From: Planctomycetes bacterium MalM25
GTDB lineage: Bacteria > Planctomycetota > Planctomycetia > Pirellulales > Lacipirellulaceae
Assembly: GCA_007745835.1 (NCBI GenBank)
Contig: CP036424.1
Location: 891,001-955,000, forward strand
Length of the DNA: 64,000 nucleotides
Direction: 5' to 3'
A model generated the notes under the pieces. It had not been told where the DNA came from and did no database searches. It saw nothing but the letters and a program-made list of their open reading frames with translations. Below, piece by piece: positions 57,333 to 64,000 of the stretch (the stretch's first letter is position 1; each line of letters begins with the position of its first letter). Position numbers and translations under genes: made by a program.

Positions 57333-58871
57333 CTACTCGCGAGCTTTGCGGCGAGCGTTCAACAATCCGAGCCCCGCGATCGCGAGCAGGCTGAGCCCGC
57401 CCGGTTCGGGGACTCCCACGGCGCTGGCCGGCACGCTGGCTCCGTAGTTGTACTTCCAGATGTCGTAGTCGCCCTGATCGACTTCGCCTGAGCCGTCGCC
57501 GGCGCCGCCGATGAGCGACTCGTCCATCGCGCCGAGGTTGTCGCGCCAGACGGTGTAGTCGGCGGCGTCGACCGTGAGGTCGCCGTTGAAGTCGCCCGGG
57601 AGCGCCTCGTTGGAGCCTTCGACCTCGACGGTGAAGTTGTCCATGATGAAGTCGAACTCGCCACCGCCGCTGCTCGCGTTGCGGATCGCGAAGTAGTCCC
57701 ACGAGTCGCTGTTGATGCCAGGCAGGTTGACATCATCCAGGTCGTTAAGGCCACCGAAGGAATCCATCTCACCCGTCTCCTTGTCGGTGATGATGAGCTC
57801 CGCGTAGATGGAGTCACCGACCTCGGTCAGGGTGTCGCGGGTCAGCTCCAGCTCGATGTTGTACACTCGGGTGAGATCGAGGTTGATGAAGTCGTAGATC
57901 GGGTTGAATACGCCACCGATGTTTTCGGGGCTGGCCACGGTCTCGACGTCCGTGCTGCCCTGAAGCAGGCGTTGCGTGTTGACCTCTTCACGGATTCGGC
58001 TCCCACCACCGTTCGGCTGCACCGCGGCGCCCATATGGACGCTCGCCTGCCAGCCCGAATCGCCAATGGCTCCGATTTCAACGCCGGGTTGCCCCGTGCC
58101 GGCCAGGTTCCCCTCGAAGAGGCCCTCTTCTTGCCCCCAGATGGCAGGAACAAAGCCAGCGATCGGGTTGCCCTCGGAATCGACCTGGCGACCCGCTTCG
58201 GGGTTGGTCATCCCGAGCTGATCATCGGTGTCTTCGTACAGGCCGAACCGCAACTCACCGAAGGAGGGCGAATTGTTCATGTCGGCGCCGCTGTTCACAT
58301 TCGGAGCGTCCCGCCAGACGCGGAAGTCGAAGCTGACCGAAACCTTGTCGCCCACTTCGGGCCCGAGTGAGATGGTCCTGTCGAAGAATCCGGCGGCCAC
58401 CGAGCCACCGCCGCGTGACTCCCACGACATCGCGTACCCATCGTCGATCGCGTCGATGCCGAGGCCGCCGGTTCCGTTCTGGGTCTCGACCATGACGCCT
58501 TGGGTGTCATCGACAATACGCACCGAGGGCTTAGAAGACCCAGAGCCCGGGGTCATGGTGTTGGGGGCGCCCGAGAAGCCGCGGATGTTGAGCCACCGTA
58601 CCCCACGGTCCGAGGCGTCGAGCACCGTATCGACTTTCGGGTTGGTCGGTTCGCCGCTCATGCCATCGACGAACAGCCGGCCCGGGATATAGGTCGGGGT
58701 TCCGACGCCGCCTGTTGGGCTGACATCGATGTCTTCCAGCGGGACGCCATCGTTGTTGATATCGGCGTCCCCGAAACCGTCGGAGATGACGACGATACCC
58801 ATTGCGGGGATGCCCGAGCCGACGACGGCCGCCGCCGAGAGCATTGCGATGTTCCGGATAAGCTTCTTCAT
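57333..58871 (-). CDS. PEP-CTERM protein with dockerin-like repeats
   Basis: About 512 residues from the ATG at 58871 (MKKLIRNIAMLSAAAVVGSG); the frame runs 12 codons further. The mature part starts VVISDGFGDADINNDGVPLE and holds beta-sandwich-like segments (SVSFDFRVWRDAPNVNSGAD; YDFINLDLTRVYNIELELTR; EFDFIMDNFTVEVEG) like a concanavalin-type carbohydrate-binding fold. Dockerin-like LPGDFNGDLTVDAADYTVWR and a second Asp repeat precede VPEPGGLSLLAIAGLGLLNA with RRK. No catalytic residues recognised. It probably binds glycan at the surface and is in the lyase operon. Confidence 0.83.
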   Translation of the reverse strand: MKKLIRNIAMLSAAAVVGSGIPAMGIVVISDGFGDADINNDGVPLEDIDVSPTGGVGTPTYIPGRLFVDGMSGEPTNPKVDTVLDASDRGVRWLNIRGFSGAPNTMTPGSGSSKPSVRIVDDTQGVMVETQNGTGGLGIDAIDDGYAMSWESRGGGSVAAGFFDRTISLGPEVGDKVSVSFDFRVWRDAPNVNSGADMNNSPSFGELRFGLYEDTDDQLGMTNPEAGRQVDSEGNPIAGFVPAIWGQEEGLFEGNLAGTGQPGVEIGAIGDSGWQASVHMGAAVQPNGGGSRIREEVNTQRLLQGSTDVETVASPENIGGVFNPIYDFINLDLTRVYNIELELTRDTLTEVGDSIYAELIITDKETGEMDSFGGLNDLDDVNLPGINSDSWDYFAIRNASSGGGEFDFIMDNFTVEVEGSNEALPGDFNGDLTVDAADYTVWRDNLGAMDESLIGGAGDGSGEVDQGDYDIWKYNYGASVPASAVGVPEPGGLSLLAIAGLGLLNARRKARE

Positions 58872-58966
58872 GTTCTTTGCCCGTCTCGATGGAAAAGAGT
58901 CGGCCATTTGGCTTCGACTTTAAATGTTTCAGAGTTGTGTCATTCAGGGGGCTTCGAAAGCCCGTA

Positions 58967-59040
58967 CGGCTGGCCCCGGGCCCCGCACCCAGGGCCAGCC
59001 GATGGGTCCTCGTCAAATGTTAAGCCGGCGGTCTGCCGGC
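58967..59040. terminator. Intergenic hairpins after the first PEP-CTERM gene
   Basis: GCCGGC-GGTCT-GCCGGC (59024-59040) and CGGCTGGCCC/GGGCCAGCCG (58967-59001) lie just downstream of the 59049 stop on the minus strand. They resemble the pair at 57224-57291 and may stabilise upstream mRNA or reduce read-through. Confidence 0.45.
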
Positions 59041-59048
59041 CAGTTCGT

Positions 59049-59975
59049 TCAGCTGCAGCGACGGCGAGAGGCCGATGCCGTGAACGCCACTCCGCAGATC
59101 AAAGCGAGCAACGAGCTCGGTTCGGGGACCAGGTTCCCGATGTCGTCGCCCGTACGGAAGATGATGTTGTCGAAGTAGACATCCGGTCCGGTGTCGGACG
59201 TTCCGCTGCTGAACAGCGCGAACTGCTGCAGGCCGAGCGACGTGTCGTACTCGTTGTCGCTCTTGTCGTAGTGGAACTGCATGCCGTTCTTGAAGTCGTC
59301 GTGCTTGGAGTCGCCGGGGCTGCTCGAATTGAGCAGCACGCCGCCGATGTAGAGGTCGTAGTGGAGCGGGTCGAGCGTGCGGGTCTCGCCGAACAGGTCG
59401 TACGTGTAGGTGCCGGTGAGGGCGCCGTTGGCGATCATCGTCACGTCCTGCACGCCCGTCAGCGGCGAGCTGTTCTTCGTGTCGACGTCGCCGATGCCGT
59501 CTTCGGCGCCGCTGTACTTGCCGCCGATATCCCCATCAGCTTGCCACGAGATCGAGAACGCGGCCCGCTTCTCCGAGGTGATGTTGACGTCGTTGTTGCC
59601 CATGCGGAAACGGATTGCCTTGGTGGTGTCCACCGTGCTTTCGTTTTGCGACTGGAAGTCGATCCGGAACGGCTCGAACACCGGGGCTGCGAGCTGGCCG
59701 TGGATCTCGGCCTTGTCTTGGTCGGTCAGGTCGAGCAGGCGGACCGCATTGCCATCGCCGAAGGGGCTGGCGGCGAGGCCACCGGTCGCGGTGAAGTCGG
59801 TTTCCACGAACACGCCGTACGGCTCAACGAAGTCGCCCAGGTCATTGCGACCGGTGTCGTTCCAAGCGGTCAAGTCTTCGGTAAACCAGTTGATTGTCTC
59901 AGCGAAGGCTGAGCCCCCAATCGATGTAACGACACAACCGACGAGGGCCGTCTGGAGGACTCTCTTCATGGTCAT
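59049..59975 (-). CDS. PEP-CTERM protein
   Basis: 308 residues. Signal peptide (LQTALVGCVVTSIGGSAFAE). The mature region, INWFTEDLTAWNDTGRNDLG, through FRIDFQSQNESTVDTTKAIR and DPLHYDLYIGGVLLN, reads as a concanavalin/lectin-like beta-sandwich. The tail LVPEPSSLLALICGVAFTAS with RRR is PEP-CTERM. It is the first structural gene after the XylR-like regulator on the same strand, so it may be a highly expressed glycan-binding surface protein. No enzyme motif. Confidence 0.84.
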   Translation of the reverse strand: MTMKRVLQTALVGCVVTSIGGSAFAETINWFTEDLTAWNDTGRNDLGDFVEPYGVFVETDFTATGGLAASPFGDGNAVRLLDLTDQDKAEIHGQLAAPVFEPFRIDFQSQNESTVDTTKAIRFRMGNNDVNITSEKRAAFSISWQADGDIGGKYSGAEDGIGDVDTKNSSPLTGVQDVTMIANGALTGTYTYDLFGETRTLDPLHYDLYIGGVLLNSSSPGDSKHDDFKNGMQFHYDKSDNEYDTSLGLQQFALFSSGTSDTGPDVYFDNIIFRTGDDIGNLVPEPSSLLALICGVAFTASASRRRCS

Positions 59976-60267
59976 AAGAACTACTCCGCGTGATGAGGTG
60001 GAAACTGCCTAGTGGCGAATCGAATAGAGCGCGACGAGGAATTCTGCCGCTGAGCGGATGCCCAAGCAGCCCTGGTAGTTGAGGAGTTGGCTTGCGAGTC
60101 GCCGTGGCGTGCCCGAGGCCAGCAGTGAGAAAAGTCATCGTGAAAAGGTTGTTTCAACACTTCCACATTAGGCGGCGTCACCGAATTACTAAATCCGATT
60201 TTTCGGACAGTAACCCCGGATTTCACGCAACCGCCGGTGAACAGTTACCACAAGTCCGTACAACGCT

Positions 60268-61434
60268 CTATTGGTCCCGGAATCGACGCCGAAACTCGGT
60301 CGGGGTGGCGCCTTCAAGTTTCCGGAAAACTTCGCAGAAGTACTTCGGTTCTCCGAAGCCAGCCCGCGCCGAGATGCTCGCCACGGTCTGATCCGTTTCA
60401 CTCAGCAGGAGCTTCGCGCGGGCGAGTCGCACCCGCGTGATCTCGGCTTTGATGGTCCGCCCCAGCAGCTTCTTGACGCGGCGTTCGAGCGTGCTGGGCG
60501 CCTTCTTAGCGCGTGCGATGACATCGCTAACTCGGATCCCTTCGGTGGCGTGCTCCCGCACGTAGCGGATCGCTTCGGCGACCTCATGGTCGTCGATCGA
60601 TAGGGTGTCGGTCGATCGACGCGGCGCGATGCCGCGGGGGGGGCCCAAGAGGGTGATCAACTCTTCCTGCTTGCCACCGGCCATCAGCTTGGAGAGCAGG
60701 GTGGCGGCTTCGTAGCCGATCCGGCTCGGATTGACATCAATGCTCGTGAGCGGCGGCGTGCAGAGATTGCAAAGGTACGGGTCGTTATCGACGCCGATGA
60801 CCGCCACCTCATCCGGGACGGAAAGCTCCGCCCGGCGGCAGGCGTCCAGCACCTGCTGGCCCCGGTCGTCATGGCACGTCATGATGCCAACCGGCTTCGG
60901 CAGCTCTTTGAGCCACGCGGCGATGTGCTGTTGCTGCTCTTCCCACGGGACGGAGCTGGGGGTGGTCCGTTCGCCGACCCACACGGAGCAATCATTGCCG
61001 TCCTCGTGGACCAGGTTCGCGAAGTAGTCGCAGCGGTGGTCTTGGTTGGGATTCTCTCCCCGCGGCGTGCCGCAGAAAGCGAAGTGGCGGATGCCACAGT
61101 CGCGCAAATGATTGTAGGCCAGTTCAGCAACGGGGCGGTTGTCCACGCCGATGAAGGGCAGCCCGAGACCCGGTAGGGCGCCACGCACATCGACCGCGGG
61201 CAAGCCCGTATCGAGGATCGCGTTCGCCGTGCGGACGCTGTTCACGCGAGCGAGGATGCCGTCCCCCTTCCAATCCCGCAGCCAGGCCGGGGGCGGATCG
61301 TCCAGGCCGTGCGGCTCGAAGAAGATCGACCACGGGCCCTTCTCTTGGTTGTATCGAGCAACCCCACGGAGCAAACCCCGGCCGTACTCGCGCGAGGTTT
61401 CGATCAGCAACGCGACATGAAACGTGCGGCCCAT
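60268..61434 (-). CDS. XylR-like AraC-family transcriptional regulator
   Basis: 388 residues. The N-terminal ~270 residues form a LacI/periplasmic-binding-like sugar sensor: HVALLIETSREYGRGLLRGV, GLPFIGVDNRPVAELAYNHL, EVAVIGVDNDPYLCNLCTPP and LTSIDVNPSRIGYEAATLLS. The C-terminal AraC domain has two helix-turn-helix units (VSDVIARAKKAPSTLERRVK and SISARAGFGEPKYFCEVFRK), with the FGEPKYFCEVFRKLEGATP signature. This XylR layout senses a sugar and activates neighbouring genes. It lies upstream of the lyase operon on the same strand and divergent from the beta-helix gene, so it probably controls both. Confidence 0.92.
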   Translation of the reverse strand: MGRTFHVALLIETSREYGRGLLRGVARYNQEKGPWSIFFEPHGLDDPPPAWLRDWKGDGILARVNSVRTANAILDTGLPAVDVRGALPGLGLPFIGVDNRPVAELAYNHLRDCGIRHFAFCGTPRGENPNQDHRCDYFANLVHEDGNDCSVWVGERTTPSSVPWEEQQQHIAAWLKELPKPVGIMTCHDDRGQQVLDACRRAELSVPDEVAVIGVDNDPYLCNLCTPPLTSIDVNPSRIGYEAATLLSKLMAGGKQEELITLLGPPRGIAPRRSTDTLSIDDHEVAEAIRYVREHATEGIRVSDVIARAKKAPSTLERRVKKLLGRTIKAEITRVRLARAKLLLSETDQTVASISARAGFGEPKYFCEVFRKLEGATPTEFRRRFRDQ

Positions 61435-61850
61435 AATGGCGACCGTCCTTTACTCCCCGGGGGAGAATCGAAGCGGCAGCGTCCGCACCGAGTGGCGATT
61501 GCTGCGAGAAGAAGCTTGTTGAAATAACCGTACAGGGCCCCGATTTTTTGTTCAAGTGATTCTGAAACGGACAAGCGCTGGCATCGAAGATTTGCTTAAA
61601 ACCGCTTTTGTTTCGGTCGGAAAACTCGATTGCCGAGACCTGACGACGTGAGCCAAGCCAAGGGGGCGCCCGATAAAAACAGAAAGCGGCTCCGCAAAAA
61701 CGGATTGTTGCGAGGGCGCTTCCGGATAGGTTGAAAGCGTGCTGCGGGAGGGCTGCTTAGGCTGTTAGAGGGCCTCTCAGAAAGCCCGCCCCCTCTTCCC
61801 CACGATCTGCTTGATCGGTTAGTCAACCGATCCGGCATGGCTTGTCTCTC
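61435..61850. promoter_or_regulatory. Divergent promoter region of regulator and beta-helix gene
   Basis: 416 bp with no gene. It is locally AT-rich around 61530-61640 (for example GATTTTTTGTTCAAG). Both promoters must lie here, and a XylR-type operator is expected, but I cannot single out a convincing direct or inverted repeat. No ribosome-binding site is obvious before 61851. Confidence 0.45.
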
Positions 61851-64000
61851 ATGAAGTCGATCCTCTTTGCCCTCGCTATGTGCCTTGCGCTCGGCGGCCT
61901 CAGGGTCGTCTCGGCGCAGGAGAGTGCGTGGGTGCATCGCGGTCTGACAGGGAGATTGGTCTACACGCCCGATGCCCAGGGCGACCGCGTCCCCGACTTC
62001 TCGGACGTCGGCTACCAGGGGGGGGCGGTTCCGTTGCCCGCCGTGGCGACCGCCCTCACGGTGCAACCGATCGCGGGCGACGACACGGCGAGCGTGCAGG
62101 CCGCCATCGATCAGGTCTCGGCGCTCCCCCTCGGGCCGGACGGTTTTCGCGGCGCGGTCGAACTCGCGGCGGGGCAGTACGAGATCGGGGGCCAACTCAC
62201 GATCGGCGCCAGTGGCGTCGTGCTGCGCGGCGCGGGTCGCGACGCGGGAGGGACCGTGCTCCGCGCCACCGGGACGGGCCAACGCGATCTGATCCGCGTG
62301 CTCGGCTCCGGTTCTCTCTCGACCACCGGCTCGACACGGAGCATGATCGATAAGACCGTGCCCGTCGGCGCACGGAGCTTCCGCGTCAACTCGACATCCG
62401 GTTTCTCCGTGGGCGACACCGTGCGGGTCGAACGGCCTAGCACGGCCAACTGGATCAGCGACTTGGGGATGGACATGATCCCCCCGCGGAGCGACGGCGG
62501 AACCACCAACCAGTGGTCGCCCGGTTCGTTCAACATCCGCTACGACCGCGTCATCACCCGCATCGAAGGGGACCGCGTCTTCGTCGACGCGCCGCTCACC
62601 AACGCGTTCGAGCAGCAGTACGGCGGCGGGACCATCAAGCGGTACAACTGGAGCGGGCGGATCGAGAACGTCGGCGTCGAATCGCTGCGGGCCGAGTCCG
62701 ACTTCGCTTCCGCCACCGACGAGGACCACGCCTGGAACTTCGTCACGATCGACAAGGCGCAGCACGTCTGGGTCCGTGATACGACCTCCGCGCACTTCGG
62801 TCGCTCGGCGGTGCTCAGCCACCCGGGCGCCAAGTGGGTGACCGTCGATGACGCGATCAACCTAACCCCCAAGAGCCAGATCACCGGCGGACGCCGCTAC
62901 ACGTTCGACCTGAGCGGCCAGCTCGAGCTGGTCACCAACTCCGAAGCGAACGAGGGCCGCCACGACTTCGTCAACAACAGCACCCGCCCGCCAGGTCCCC
63001 ACGTCTTCCACAACTCGGTCGCCAACAACGCGCTCGACGAGGCGGGGCCCCACCAGCGTTGGGCGACCGGCTCGCTCTTCGACAAGATCACCGTCGACGG
63101 GGACCAGATCAACGCCCGCAACCGGGGCAACTTCGGCACCGGGCACGGCTGGGCGGGCGCCAACATGGTGATCTGGAACTCGACCGCGGACAGCTACATC
63201 GTGCAGAACCCGCCCACGGCCCAGAACTGGCTCGTCGGTTCGGTTGGCGACGTGATCGAGGACACCACCTTCGGCCCCCAGCCCGCGGGTTACATCGACT
63301 CGCACGGCGTCCCCGTGGAGATCGACAGTCTCTACGAGGCGCAGCTCGCCGACGCGGCAGACGTGAACCGCTTCGAGTGGTCGGGCGGCGCCGCCTCCTG
63401 GGACGACCCGGAGGCGTGGCGACAGAAGCTCGCCCCGGGTGCCTATGGCGTCGAGACCCGCGACTACCTGATCGGTGACATCGACGACTTCGTTGACGAC
63501 GGGGCGGGCAGCATCGACGAAGCCTACGTCGATCCCGGCTGGCGGAGCTTCATCGAAGGCTCGTCCACACATCCGGTGACGGGCTTCGACGACCCGTCCG
63601 GCAACGTGAACGCCGCGTTCACCGTCCAGCATCAACTCGATCCGAACGAGCGCGTTGTCCACGGGACCCTAGCGCTCTCTCTCAAGCAGACAGGCGGCTC
63701 GGTCGCCACGGACTTCGTGCGGCTCTTCGACACCAGCCCCGAGAACCGGCGCTCGTTCGGAGACCTCGGGTGGGACACCGAAGTGAATCCTTCGGAGGCC
63801 TTCGTCGGCGTGCTCGACCTTGGGGGCGACACGGATCACCTGCAGAGCGGCGAGGTCAACGTCCAGATCAACGACGACACATCCGTCGACTGGGCGCTCT
63901 ACACGGTCGTGGTCGCCGAGCCGATCGCCGCCTCTCAGGCGGAGCGGGTGACGATCACCGGCGGCGGCGAGGCGACCGTGGCGGGCGACGTCGGCGTCGT
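61851..64000 (+). CDS. Large secreted beta-helix (pectate-lyase-like) protein, partial
   Basis: At least 716 residues, open to the right edge. The ATG at 61851 opens into a signal peptide (KSILFALAMCLALGGLRVVS). Residues ~75-130 match the start of a pectin-lyase-like right-handed beta-helix (DDTASVQAAIDQVSALPLGP, ELAAGQYEIGGQLTI, LRGAGRDAGGTVLRATGTGQ). After ~150 comes a beta-rich insert (GARSFRVNSTSGFSVGDTV, RVERPSTANWISDLGMDMI), then the helix resumes (RIENVGVESLRAESDFASAT, TSAHFGRSAVLSHPGAKWV). The last ~120 visible residues look like a second module. Likely a polysaccharide lyase or glycan-binding protein. Confidence 0.82.
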   Translation, partial: MKSILFALAMCLALGGLRVVSAQESAWVHRGLTGRLVYTPDAQGDRVPDFSDVGYQGGAVPLPAVATALTVQPIAGDDTASVQAAIDQVSALPLGPDGFRGAVELAAGQYEIGGQLTIGASGVVLRGAGRDAGGTVLRATGTGQRDLIRVLGSGSLSTTGSTRSMIDKTVPVGARSFRVNSTSGFSVGDTVRVERPSTANWISDLGMDMIPPRSDGGTTNQWSPGSFNIRYDRVITRIEGDRVFVDAPLTNAFEQQYGGGTIKRYNWSGRIENVGVESLRAESDFASATDEDHAWNFVTIDKAQHVWVRDTTSAHFGRSAVLSHPGAKWVTVDDAINLTPKSQITGGRRYTFDLSGQLELVTNSEANEGRHDFVNNSTRPPGPHVFHNSVANNALDEAGPHQRWATGSLFDKITVDGDQINARNRGNFGTGHGWAGANMVIWNSTADSYIVQNPPTAQNWLVGSVGDVIEDTTFGPQPAGYIDSHGVPVEIDSLYEAQLADAADVNRFEWSGGAASWDDPEAWRQKLAPGAYGVETRDYLIGDIDDFVDDGAGSIDEAYVDPGWRSFIEGSSTHPVTGFDDPSGNVNAAFTVQHQLDPNERVVHGTLALSLKQTGGSVATDFVRLFDTSPENRRSFGDLGWDTEVNPSEAFVGVLDLGGDTDHLQSGEVNVQINDDTSVDWALYTVVVAEPIAASQAERVTITGGGEATVAGDVGV

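Overview
The window is high-GC bacterial DNA that almost certainly comes from a planctomycete of the Pirellulales type. The markers are many secreted proteins ending in a PEP-CTERM sorting signal, often preceded by dockerin-like Asp-rich repeats; DUF1559 pseudopilin-like proteins; and a DUF1501 / PPC / DUF1549-DUF1553 / PSCyt1-WD40 cluster. No exosortase gene lies in the window. The identification rests on domain recognition by eye; no database search was run.

Bases 1-27300 look like ordinary chromosome. In order they hold: the end of valS; an NTF2-like secreted protein; a CBS protein; a PEP-CTERM protein; the TIGR03545/TIGR03546 pair downstream of an ECF sigma / anti-sigma unit; a GNAT acetyltransferase; gluQ; a SAM methyltransferase; a lysine-degradation operon (DUF1338 2-oxoadipate enzyme, lysine/saccharopine dehydrogenase-like enzyme, ALDH7-type aldehyde dehydrogenase); an SRP RNA; dnaX; ybaB; rpoN; three surface-polysaccharide genes (GT2, NAD epimerase, WecG/TagA); a bacterial PH-domain protein; and nrdR. 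Several inverted-repeat families are scattered here. One copy sits in frame inside gluQ, another forms the gluQ stop codon, and one is nested inside a second family. dnaX carries an A9 run at which slippage in either direction leads quickly to a stop, which would give a short gamma form.

Bases 27274-49086 form a 21.8-kb genomic island. It begins in the 3' half of a tRNA-Ala(CGC) gene and ends in an exact 44-bp copy of that half. A broken tyrosine-integrase start lies just inside the tRNA end, preceded by a perfect 26-nt palindrome. The cargo is two divergent units. The minus-strand unit encodes two secreted metallophosphoesterases and a TPR protein. The plus-strand unit has ten genes: DNRLRE and PEP-CTERM surface proteins, a DUF1559 pseudopilin-like protein, a Tat-exported DUF1501 protein, a PPC protein, a DUF1549/DUF1553 protein with haem-like motifs, a PSCyt1-WD40 protein and a PQQ-type beta-propeller. 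I read this as an acquired surface phosphoesterase and redox system of unknown substrate. It is the best candidate here for an undescribed system.

Bases 49303-64000 form a polysaccharide-degradation locus that is probably aimed at alginate. The minus-strand genes, read in transcription order, are a XylR-like AraC regulator, two PEP-CTERM proteins, a DUF1559 protein, a lipoprotein, a PL6 lyase with dockerin and PEP-CTERM, a Tat-exported Gfo/Idh/MocA protein, an enolase-superfamily enzyme and an alginate-lyase-family protein. A large beta-helix protein diverges from the regulator and runs off the right edge. I saw no CRISPR array, rRNA or intact transposase.
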